From Antedon mediterranea (lineage: Eukaryota; Echinodermata; Crinoidea; Comatulida; Antedonidae), in assembly GCF_964355755.1 (NCBI RefSeq), contig NC_092679.1, positions 23,560,432 to 23,624,431 on the forward strand: DNA of 64,000 nucleotides, read 5' to 3'. This document shows, piece by piece, positions 37,101 to 47,479 of this stretch; within the stretch, counting starts at the first letter, position 1, and each line of letters begins with the position of its first letter. Both the position numbers and the translations under genes were made by a program. The notes below the pieces were generated by a model. That model was not told where the DNA came from. It saw nothing but the letters and a program-made list of their open reading frames with translations, and ran no database searches.

Positions 37101-40100
37101 AAAACAAATAGACGAATCAACAGTGTCAATATAAAATAAACGGATAAAATACATAATAGTCGATTCAACAAAGTCAATATAAAACATGTGATTTAAGTGA
37201 ATTTAAAAATATTTGAAAACTGTCTAAAATTAAAGAATTTTTAATCATTTCCGGTAATTCTTCCCACAACCTAGGGAATATATTAATAGCGGAATGATGA
37301 AGACAATTGGTTCGAGCATAGTGATGAATGAACTTAAGTGTATCAAGGTGACGGCCATTAACAACTAAAGATTGACGAACACTACTACAATCAACCGTTC
37401 CAATAAGTGATTTACAAACAAAGGATAACAGAAGATAATTTCTTCGATTAGATAGTGTAGGCCAATTTAGCTTAGTGAGACGTTCCTCGTATTCCATTTC
37501 ACCTCTTGTTTGTTTAAGGACAAGTTAACTTTATATACTTACAGTGCTTCCAATGCTGTCAAATCAGCAAATATATTGGCTGGCAATGTAACTATTTTAT
37601 TACCGTACAAATACCTTTGAAAAAAGAATACAAAAGTAAAATTTACAAATTAGCCGTGGTACCAAGGTGATATGCAACAAGCGAAGCGAGCATCATCACT
37701 TGGTTGGTGCAGGGCCACAGTTGGGGATCCAGGGGAAGAATGACGTTCAGCGTATTTAATTTGAGGTAATTTTAATGAATAAAATAAGTTAACTTAATAT
37801 ACTCACAGATCTTCCAATGCTGTCAAATCAGCAAATGCATTGGCTGGCAATGTAACTATTTGGTTATAGCTCAAACCCCTTTAAAGAAAGGGAGTTCAGG
37901 TTATTATTTGCCATTTCTTTTGTTTTCTCATGTTTTACTATTTTAAACCATTTTTACCATTCATCATTATTGTTGATACCAATATAATAACCATTTGTAA
38001 TTAGCGCGCCTACATAGGTGTGTAATGTTGGACAAATTGCTCTGCATACCATAGTCACAGCAACACATTTGAAATAATTATATCAATAGACAACACATCG
38101 CTGATAATAAACTGTCTGTCAATTAAATTGTAAACTGTAATTGTGGTTTGTCTAACAGAATCTTGACTTAAAATAGGACTATGGGGGAAAATGTCACCTT
38201 TTATTAGGCTATTACCTCAGTTTTCATAGTTAAAATATCAATTTTTAATACATTTATAATAACGTGAGAGTGCCATTTCCGACCATGTAGAGGTGTTATA
38301 TTTTCAAAATCGCCTCAACTCAGCCCACCATGGTTGGTGGTGTGGACTCTACAGTTGCGCCCCCCCCCCCCCCCCCGCCTTCACAAAATCCTGGATCCGC
38401 CCCTGTGGACGAATGACGTATTTTAAGGCCGTTTTAATGAATACAATAAGTTAACTTTATATACTTACAGTATTTCCAATGCTATCAAATCAGCAAATAT
38501 ATTGGCTGGCAATGTAACTATTTTATTACCGCCCAAATACCTTTAAAAAAAGAATACAAAAGTAAAATTTACAAATTAGCCGTGGTACCAAGGTGATATG
38601 CAACAAGCGAAGCGAGCATCATCACTTGGTTGGTGCAGGGCCACGGTTGGGGATCCAGAGGAAGAATGACGTTCAGCGTATTTAATTTGAGGTAATTTTA
38701 ATGAATAAAATAAGTTAACTTTATATACTCACAGTTCTTCCAATGCTTTCAAATCAGCAAATATATTGGCTGGCAATGTAACTATTTGGTTATTGGTCAA
38801 ACGCCTTTAAAGAAAGAATACAAACGTAGAATACAATCATACATTATATTAATGTGATAAATATTTACTACGAAATACAAATTACTACAACAAATTACTT
38901 ATTTCATGATATTTCCGCGGAACGACATACAATAAGTTAACTTTATATACTTACAGTATTTCCAATGCTACCAAATCAGCAAATATATTGGCTGGCAATG
39001 TAACTATTATTATTATTATTATTTATTGCCAAAAACCAGTTACAAACAAACAAAACACAGAAACTAAGGGAGTAGGCAGGAACCTAAAAGTGAACCTAAT
39101 CACTATAACAAGAGTTCAGGTTCCGTACTCCCAAAGTAACAACAATGATATAAAATAAACTATATAAAAATATTTAAAAAACAAATAGACGAATCAACAG
39201 TGTCAATATAAAATAAACGGATAAAATACATAATAGTCGATTCAACAAAGTCAATATAAAACATGTGATTTAAGTGAATTTAAAAATATTTGAAAACTGT
39301 CTAAAATTAAAGAATTTTTAATCATTTCCGGTAATTCTTCCCACAACCTAGGGAATATATTAATAGCGGAATGATGAAGACAATTGGTTCGAGCATAGTG
39401 ATGAATGAACTTAAGTGTATCAAGGTGACGGCCATTAACAACTAAATATTGACGAACACTACTACAATCAACCGTTCCAATAAGTGATTTACAAACAAAG
39501 GATAACAGAAGATAATTTCTTCGATTAGATAGTGTAGGCCAATTTAGCTTAGTGAGACGTTCCTCGTATTCCATTTCACCTCTTGTTTGTTTAAGGACAA
39601 GCCTAGTAGCCCTTCGCTGGACTGCTTCGATACGTTCTGTAAGTTTTTTGGTTCGAGGCAACCACGCTGGAACACCATATTCAAGGATGGGGACAATGAG
39701 AGCTTTATAGAGTGAGAAAATAGCTGAAGGGGATGATCCTCCTGCAATACTAGTAATAAAACCCAATATTCGATTTGAACGAGAAATAATTAAGTTTACA
39801 TGGTCATCCCAAGTAAGTTCACTATTAATCGTGACCCCCAGATGACAATGACTAGATACGGATTTAATAGGCAAGTCATTTATACGATAAACAGGTCTAT
39901 ACTCTTTCCCTGATCTTGTAATGTGGAGAACCTTGGTTTTATTTAAGTTAAGCTCCATTTCATTTAGATCACACCAAGAGGAAAGCCTGATCAGATCGCA
40001 CTGAAGAACAACTTCATCGTCTACAGTAAATATATTTCTATAAATTATCGTGTCATCGGCAAACAATGCACATGGAGAAATAACAGATGAAGGAAGGTCA

Positions 40101-43100
40101 TTTATAAATAAGTTAAAAATAAGGGGTCCAAGTACGCTGCCCTGTGGTATGCCAGAGGTAACTGGGGATGATGGGCTAATGGATCCTTGATACAAGACTC
40201 TTTGGGAACGTCCCAATAGAAATGACTTGATCCATTTCCAGACATTGCCTCTGATATTAAAGTGGCTAGCCAGCTTATTAAAAATAATATGGTGAGGCAG
40301 TTTATCAAACGCTTTGGCATAGTGGAGAAAGATAACATCAATTCTGGGGGCTTTAGTTTTATCTAGCGAAGATGCCCAGGAATGAGTTAGGTTGGTAAGT
40401 TGGGTAACACAGGAACGTGAGGGGAAAAAACCGTGCTGGACATCAGTAATTGGACAATTATAAGCAACGTGATCAGATATACTTGAAAACAGTATTTTTT
40501 CAAGCAGTTTCGAACAAATAGGGGTAAGGGATATTGGTCTGTAATTACAAATTGCATTTTTATCACCAGATTTAAATATAGGAGTGATATGGGACATTTT
40601 CCACTTAGCGGGGATTTCCCCCATACGCAGGGACAAGTTAAACAAATTAAATAATGGTGGAGCAATAAATTCGGAAGCAGATTTCAATATGTATGGATGC
40701 ACGGAATCAGGACCTGGAGATTTATTAGATGAAAGTCCATTAATCACCTTCTCAACATTGTAGACGTTAAAGTTAAGTTGAGAAAGTTCAGGGATTGGGA
40801 CATTACAAACCGGAGGTTCACAGCTGGGAATTATGGGTGAGTTAAAAACAGAAACAAAAAAATCATTAAATGAACTAGCAATTACAGGGTGTGACGAAAC
40901 ATTCACACCATTTTATTACCGTCCAAATACCTTTAAAAAAAGAATACAAAAGTAAAATTTACAAATTAGCCGTGGTACCAAGGTGATATGCAACAAGCGA
41001 AGCGAGCATCATCACTTGGTTGGTGCAGGGCCACGGTTGGGGGATCCAGAGGAAGAATGACGTTCAGCGTATTTAATTTGAGGTAATTTTAATGAATAAA
41101 ATAAGTTAACTTTATATACTCACAGTTCTTCCAATGCTAAGAAAAACAGTTTTTTATGGAGTTTTTATGAATGTATCTCTGTGTTATTATTTGAACAATT
41201 GTTATGACTGTATTTTTTTTAATAGTTTTTGAAACATCGTCGGCATTGACATTTTAAAGTAAGATTTCAATTTTTCAATTTCAATTTCTATTTAGATGAT
41301 CTCAAAATCGTACTATGTTAAAGTAGACATGTTCGTAACATTGTTTTATTCTGAAAACAAAAACGTCTATAACCTTTGACCTGGTACACCATGCTTCAAA
41401 ATCCCAATCAGGATTTCTAATGACCTAGTGTTAAATGCATTGGCTGGCAATGTAACTATTTGGTTAAAGCTCAAATCCCCTTAAACATCGTCGGCATTGA
41501 CTTTTTAAAGTAAGATTTAAATTTTTCAATTTATATTTAGATTATCCCAAAGTCGTGCTATGTTAAAGTTGACATGTTATTAACATTTTTTATCCTGAAA
41601 ACAAAAACGTCTATAACCTTTGACCTGGTACATCACGCTACAAAGACCAATCAGGATTTTTAATGACCTAGTGTTAAAGGATAGGAGACAATTTGTGGAC
41701 TGGTAATAAGTCTTAACGTGACACGTAAACTGAAACTACTTTTCCAAAAATTGTATGTACAAGTGGGAAGAGTTATAATTGTAATGTGAAAACATAATTT
41801 GACTTTTAAAACTCAATTTCAAGAAGCGAGCATCATTTGGCTAGTGCATGTCAAGGGGCCCAGGTGGGACCAAGGGACCGTTTTAATAATTAAAAAAAAA
41901 GATTACTTAATATACTTACAGTATTTTTAATAATGTCAAATCAGCAAATATATTGGCTGGCAATGTACCTATTTCGTTAAGGAACAAATCTCTTTAAAAA
42001 GTAAAGTAAAAAATTACAAATTAGCGGTGGGGGATGGGAGATATGCAACAAGCGAGCATCATCACTTGTTTGTTGCTGGGTGTCCAGGGGAAGAATGACG
42101 TTTAGCGTATTTAATTTGAGGCCATTTTAATGAATAAAATAAGTTAACTTAATGTACTTACAGTTCTTTCAATGCTGTCAAATCAGCAAATGCATTCGCT
42201 GGCAATGTACCTATTTGGTTATGGCTCAAATCCCTTTAAAGAAAGAATACAAACTTACATTATGTGATAACAATTTACTACAAAATACAAATTACTCCAG
42301 CAAATTACTTAATTCATTATATTACATAGCCTATGTAAATACGCGAACGTGATTGGTTGAAACTGCATCACATGACTACCGATGCGAGGATCGTAAATCT
42401 TATATATCCTCGAGTACGATGATATTGACTGTGTAATTTTCGTGTGCAACACTCGCGTTTGCCGATAAATAAACAAAAGTCATCTACTGGGTCTTGAACT
42501 TGTGATGCGAATTGTCACTCCATCAGAAGACAACGCTCCAACCGCTGCGCCACGGAACTTGCTTGAAAAAATAAATCTTCTAAACTATTTAAGCTATGCA
42601 TACATAGCGCCCTCATTTCTTATTAGTCCACCCTAAATGTGGTGAAACACCGTTTGTGATTGGTCAATACTCACGGTAGTAACCTAGTAACTAGTACGCG
42701 CTGAACATCCGGTGATTCGGCTCCTCGAAGAGAAGAAGACGAATTATTTATTCGGCCTACCTGATTTAATTATTAATAGGCTTATTGATGGAAATTCTTC
42801 TGTTAATTTAAACGACCTAGGCCTAAGTGAATATTTTATTGCCAAGGAATCATTAATTAGTAATTATCTGTATATTATTCTTCGCAAGGTAAGGTGTCTA
42901 GGCAGGCTTGTTTAAATACAATACATAATACTATAGGAGGCCTAGCCTAGCTTCACCCAACCCAGCAGACTTGTTCTTGGCTATATAATATAACAGATAT
43001 TGCCTTTTATATCGGTTAAATATAAGATTTGACATCCCCTCGGGAATGATATTAAGTTCTCGGGGAATATATATTTCACTCAGCTGGCGCTTCGGGAAAT

Positions 43101-46100
43101 ATATATTCCCTCGAACTTAATATCATTCCCTCGGGGATGTCAAATCTTATATTTAACCTCTAAGCAGTCAATATCTGTATAATATTTCCGCTGGACGACA
43201 CGCGAAATCACAGAAAAACAGATTTTAAAATGTATCTCTGTGTTATTATTTGACCAATTTTTATGACTGTTCAGTATTATTATGCCTATATAATTATCTA
43301 CAGTGTAATGTTATTAGGTGATAATTTAGAATAAAATGATCACCTATTGTTATTGTATGAAATCTGTATTATTCAAATCAATTTCTGATTAAATTAGAGC
43401 ACGTTTCAGGTAATTTTAAGCGTTTAAAAAATTCCCACTGGTGCGCGCATTTTTACGCGCGCACGGCGCAGGGAACGCGTATGAGTCTTTCTTTTTTACA
43501 TAAATTGTTTTTTTTCAATCTTCGGTTAACAATTTTACGTTGTTTTATTCATTTTCCAAATTTGAAATGGTGTTCTACGAGTACGTTTAACATGACAGGT
43601 TGCGCAGGAAAAAGTCATTAAATCGTGAAACAATACAGTTCATCAGAATACAAGGTTACCCCCATTTTTTATTTTATTTTCTAACAGTCTATGAATCATA
43701 GGTGTGATTTAATATAGTGTTGAATGTTAAAGTGTGTTTGACGGCTACATTATTTGCATATTAAATATAATTTTTGAATTTTTTTTCATCGAACAAACAA
43801 AAATATTTTCAAAGAGCAAAACATAAAACGTAACGTTTACGTTTTTTCGTCACATGTCATTGTATAAAACTTGAAATTATGCACTTTCACAATATGTGAC
43901 TTTTTAAAATTCGTACGTGAAGATATCATCATAGTAAATATTATGATTTAGTTTGGTATGTAATACTCTATTTGCATCGAGGGGTTCACCACATACCGAA
44001 TGCATGAGAAATCTTTCTTAAGATGTTATTTCCGGTGTTCAGATGGCTCAATGTGTGCAACCGACTTTGCTATTAGAGTTACGGGAGCGAATTCCATCAT
44101 AGGAAAACAATTAAATAAAAGGATTTATTTTATTTATTTGAAAGGACAGTTTAATTTTGAGCTACTTTTTGGAAAAGTCATAACTGAAAAGATCTTGAAT
44201 GCGTTACGTTTTGTTGCGGTCGGATAACCAAACTCGTCCTAAGTGACGAGTTTAAATCTAGTTGTTGTTCGTCTTCTTTCTGTACACTATTTTGTGTAAC
44301 AAATATCTCACAAAGTAAAATGTGAACGATCACCAAAATTTCACAATATCTTTCAAATAATTTAACTTAATCCTAATAAGCTTTTCAGCGTGATCACTCA
44401 TACGAGACGTTAATTATACGCCATTTTGTGAAATTACATTATCAATCACATCTCCATAACTTGTCATCAAATATCAATACAATTCACTATAAAGTAAACT
44501 TCAGGTGAAGGGTAAAAATATAGCAAATAAAAACCGCCGCGTTCCAAGGTCATGCGCATGAAATTACGCGCTAAAAAAGCTCAAAAATAAGTTTTGATCA
44601 ATTTAGAGCATGAATTAAGCCATTTGCATATTTCAAAAAAAAATTCTGCGCAAAAACAAGTTTTTGAGCAGGCTAGGCTTTTTTTTACCTTTTGTCGTAG
44701 ATTATCACATTCAACAGAACGCATCATCTCGGTTATTTGAGCTCGAATTTCGCACACACTTTAGTATGTGCTTGCTTAATTGTATGTGCTCGTGAATTGT
44801 CAGCGTTAAATTGTGATGACGTCATCACGCGTACAAACTTGAATAACGTAGGTCGTGTAATTTCACCAACACCATATATTTGAATATCTTACAGCTCTTC
44901 GGAATTAAGGGGACCTTGAAGATTATAACTTATTATGAAAGCTGATGAAATGTAGATATGAATTCATATAAAAAAAGCCTATCGGATGTTGTGATGTTAT
45001 CTTATGGCCAGTTAAAAAGTAGTTTTTAAATTTCCTTAGTCAAAGTTATACACATTTTAAAGAGCACGCATTGCGTCTGTACGTGCCAAATTCTCTTCCA
45101 ATTATTATATTTTGTTTGCTCAATTCATTATAATAGGCACAACTCAGCACTATAAGCGTTTAATGTTGATGTATGCCATCCTGGCATCCGCCCCTGTAGA
45201 TGAATTCATTCAGCGTATTTTAAGTCCGTTTTAATGAATAAATTAAGTTAACTTTATATACTCACAGTATTTTCAATGCTGTCAAATCAGCAAATGCATT
45301 GGCTGGCAATGTAACTATTTGGTTACCGCTCAATTTCCTTTAAAAAAGAATACAAAAGTAAAAATTACAAATTATCAGTGGTACCAGGATTGTACCGCCA
45401 AGGTGATATGCAACAAGCGAAGCGAGCATCATCATTGGTATGGTTGGTGCAGGGCCACAGTTAAGGATCCAGGGGAAGAATGACGTTCAGTGTATTTAAT
45501 TTGAGGCCATTTTAATGAATAAAATAAGTTAACTTACTATACTCACAGTTCAGTACACTTTTTTTTCGATTTCCATTTTACAACCTTTCTTTGGAAATTT
45601 TATCCTATTTTATTCAATTTTCAACTTGAAATCGCTATATACGAGCATGCGAAAGTGACAGGCTACACACAGAAAAACTCGTGAAAATGTTATGAAATGT
45701 ACTGAATTTTAAAATTAAAGTTGAACCTCCGTGAGCGGCCACCTCCCGTATTTCAAAAGCCCGTGCATTTGGTGCCAAAATGATATCACTCTCACTGGGT
45801 TGTTACATTAGAAAATCTTTGTAATTCAATCTGTTTCCTCTTTTAATCACATTTTATTTTAAGGCTTTGGTACAACCAGTCGTGCAAACGCTGACTTACT
45901 ATACGCGCGAAGCGCTCTGTTGTGACGCTTTTACTCAAAATAGGCATACTGTATGGGGGAAAATGTCACCTTTTCATAGCCTATTACCGCAGTTTTCATA
46001 GTTTAAATATCAATTTTTAACACATTTATAATAACGAGAGTGCCATTTCCGACCATCTAGAGGTGTTATATTTGCAAAATTGGTTTTATTAAAGTGTTAT

Positions 46101-46529
46101 GTTGCTGTAATTTCTAACAAGAATTTATGAATCCTTGACTGTGATTGGCTACAGAGATAAATTACGCTCTCTGATTGAATTAATAAAATGATATCTTTAA
46201 AAAAATAGATTATCTTTATTTACTAAATCAAGGCATAATCTATAATTCCGTCACATTAAATCTTGTTATTTTTATTTATATTTTCTGAAGCACCTAATAA
46301 TGTTCTGTATTTTGATTAGGCTTACAAAGTAATTAATTGTTCTGATAATATCAACCAATCCCATGCACTTGACTAGCGGCATCACTTGGTTGGTACTAGG
46401 CCCGCTAGGTCCGTTATTCGACGACGCTATCATCGTTACTTAACTTAAGTAATATTTTATTACAAAAATAATGTTAAATCAGCAAATTCATTGGCTGACA
46501 ATGTAACTATTTCGTTATCGTACAAATAC
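34144..46529 (-). CDS. leucine-rich-repeat exon array of the LGR-type receptor
   Basis: Each exon encodes one 24-residue LRR and has the same symmetric phase (one base, 23 codons, two bases; CT|G joins restore Leu). Intact 72-nt exons: 45266-45337, 42162-42233, 41920-41991, 38733-38804, 38469-38540, 37807-37878, 37543-37614, 36773-36844, 35652-35723, 35288-35359, 34731-34802, 34437-34508, 34144-34215. A 66-nt variant (two codons shorter, weak GTAATA donor) is at 46464-46529. The typical product is DLSHNQIGTLPANAFADLTA followed by LKEL. The core QI-TLPAN-FADLTAL is nearly invariant, while the residues around the LxLxxN strand differ (DLSHN, YLYGN, DLRFN, FLGNN, DLFLN, RLTNN, KLSGN). Introns are also mutually similar, showing growth by exon-plus-intron duplication. 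The array feeds in phase into the 7TM exon at 26025. An N-terminal LRR cap or LDLa domain was not found. Confidence 0.85.
34998..35069 (-). pseudogene. LRR exon with destroyed splice acceptor
   Basis: Aligned with its neighbours, CTTTAAAG|GG has become CTTTGAAA|GA, so the AG of the acceptor is AA. The next AG is one base later and would shift the frame. The coding part otherwise remains readable as an LRR (NLSYS...SANEFAGLTALKK). Confidence 0.7.
36142..36188 (-). pseudogene. truncated LRR exon
   Basis: Only the 5' two-thirds of the exon (minus sense), up to the AATGCATT equivalent, is present. The donor half is replaced by a dispersed repeat that extends down to about 35850. A complete version with the same acceptor-side flank exists at 37807-37878. 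Confidence 0.75.
37007..37523 (-). pseudogene. LINE fragment duplicated into the LRR array
   Basis: Practically identical to 39069-39600 inside the LINE at 39009-40909, including the C-terminal coding part (RLTKLNWPTLSNRRNYLLLS). It lacks both the RT core and the (ATT)n tail. Both ends join LRR-intron sequence; the right junction reads ACAAG|TTAAC with short overlap. This suggests recombination rather than retrotransposition. Confidence 0.8.
38955..40930 (-). pseudogene. LRR exon split by a LINE insertion
   Basis: The 54-nt donor-side part (38955-39008) and the 18-nt acceptor-side part (40913-40930) together make a perfect 72-nt LRR exon of the YLxGN type. The LINE at 39009-40909 lies between them. 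The target duplication is minimal (ATT). Confidence 0.85.
39009..40909 (-). mobile_element. CR1/jockey-like LINE, 5'-truncated, reverse transcriptase mutated
   Basis: The minus-strand ORF 40906-39251 (about 550 codons) encodes an RT: NKSPGPDSVHPYILKSAS, NYRPISLTPICSKLLEK, GIPQGSVLGPLIFNLFINDL and FADDTIIY, followed by the C-terminal domain with GEMEYEERLTKLNWPTL. The motif-A aspartate expected in a DFAKAFD-type block reads HYAKAFD, so the first catalytic Asp is His and the enzyme should be inactive. The endonuclease and 5' end are missing. The 3' end carries an (ATT)n microsatellite tail at about 39009-39024, typical of CR1-like insertions. It lies inside an exon of the LRR array, so it postdates that exon. 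Confidence 0.9.
41124..41475 (-). pseudogene. LRR exon interrupted by a 295-bp repeat
   Basis: The exon starts (low side) at 41124 with a normal donor, reads to CCAATGCT at about 41138, is interrupted, and resumes at about 41434 with AATGCATTGGCTGGC. About 12 bases of exon are lost. The inserted sequence is also present at about 35850-36142. Confidence 0.75.
41230..41677. repeat. about 200-bp repeat, two tandem copies here and one at 35945-36142
   Basis: ACATCGTCGGCATTGAC through AACCTTTGACCTGGTACA to ATGACCTAGTGTTAAA occurs at 41230-41435 and 41483-41677 with divergence, and again at 35945-36142. The second copy extends without an LRR remnant at its end. Confidence 0.8.
42480..42562 (-). 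mobile_element. tRNA-derived SINE head
   Basis: On the minus strand GTTCCGTGGCGCAGCGGTTG (A-box like) and, about 50 nt later, AAGTTCAAGACCC (B-box like) are spaced as in a tRNA. The stems do not form a clean cloverleaf, so I call it a SINE head rather than a tRNA gene. Confidence 0.5.
42983..43190. mobile_element. foldback/MITE element with about 95-bp inverted arms
   Basis: Arms run from ACAGATATTG through TAAATATAAGATTTGACATC and GGAATGATATTAAGTTC to AATATATATTTC, repeated in reverse complement to CAATATCTGT. Flanks ATAATATA and ATAATATT match at 7 of 8 positions, compatible with an 8-bp target duplication. There is no ORF. Confidence 0.75.
43200..45240. other. non-coding stretch inside the LRR array
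   Basis: AT-rich sequence with no LRR exon or recognisable coding exon. A weak palindromic GCGCGC patch lies near 43440-43470. It separates the exon at 42162 from the one at 45266. Confidence 0.5.
45546..45560 (-). pseudogene. remnant of an LRR exon donor end
   Basis: The intron/donor motif ATACTCACAGTTC is present at the usual place after the conserved intron block (45425-45540), but the exon is cut off after about four exon bases by unrelated sequence. Confidence 0.5.
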
Positions 46530-46779
46530 CTTTAATGCAAAAGTAAAAATTACAAATAGGGAGATGATTCTGATCAGCTGATAAGAACACAACGCACTAT
46601 TATTAGGCCAACAAATTTTAATGTAGAATAAAAATAATGTTGAAACAGCTCATAAGTTCAACCACCCTACTAGGAGCATTTACCCACATAACAACAGGAT
46701 ATTTTACCAAAATACGTAAATGTTGAATAGTAAAATTCTTGTTTCCTGTGTTTGTAAATATATGCTTCTGTGGACTGTA

Positions 46780-46903
46780 ACCATATATGGACACAATGAT
46801 GTGATACCACTACCATATTTGGGCACATCACTACCATATGAGCACATCACACTTTTTTTGTCAAACTCTTTTTTTTTATACTGTAGTGTAGACAGAGCTT
46901 TAG
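46780..46903. mobile_element. diverged relative of the CTAAAGC MITE
   Basis: Contains ACCATATATGG, GGGCACATCAC and a right end GTAGTGTAGACAGAGCTTTAG, shared with the element at 24076-24216. The left end is eroded. Confidence 0.6.
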
Positions 46904-47479
46904 TTGTTAGACTTTTTAACTACCGGTACACCTTTCTCCCCTAAAGGCCACGTCCGTACTGTCCGTACTGCCAATACGGCGCGCGCTTTCGTCCACGATA
47001 GTGTAACCAGGGTAATTACTTCCTAGTCGACTCGAAAGATGTACTAGGTTATTTAAGGTACACACGAGCATTCTGTGTAAACTGGACCTACTGCTTAATA
47101 GTCCTTATATCTAAGAACCATATAGTCCACCAGGTTCGTCAGGTCAGTCAAACATCTGAACTGCTATCGTTCAAGCTGTATTCCGATACAACCTGTATCA
47201 GCTACAATACTACCAAAGGTCTAGTTGTCATCATGTCTGAAAGCTATACTGGCGAGGACACTTGTCCCTAGTAGGTTTAACCAAGTCAGGCAGGTTTCAG
47301 GCTCTTCAGGCCTATAGTAGTATGAGTCAGTCGGTTCCTCGGCGACTAATTATAATAATAATAAATAATATATTTATACAGGATAAACAATCAGATAACA
47401 GTGTATTTGTTTTATATTGTGGTCCTGTCTTAATCAAAATATACAAAAGAGAAACTTAATTAAATATAATACAGTGTTT

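Noticed and set aside
40102-40665. Minus-strand ORFs inside the LINE in other frames
   Set aside because: Shadows of the RT frame at 39251-40906.
44000-44227. 75-codon ORF
   Set aside because: No splice context, no recognisable domain and composition like its surroundings.
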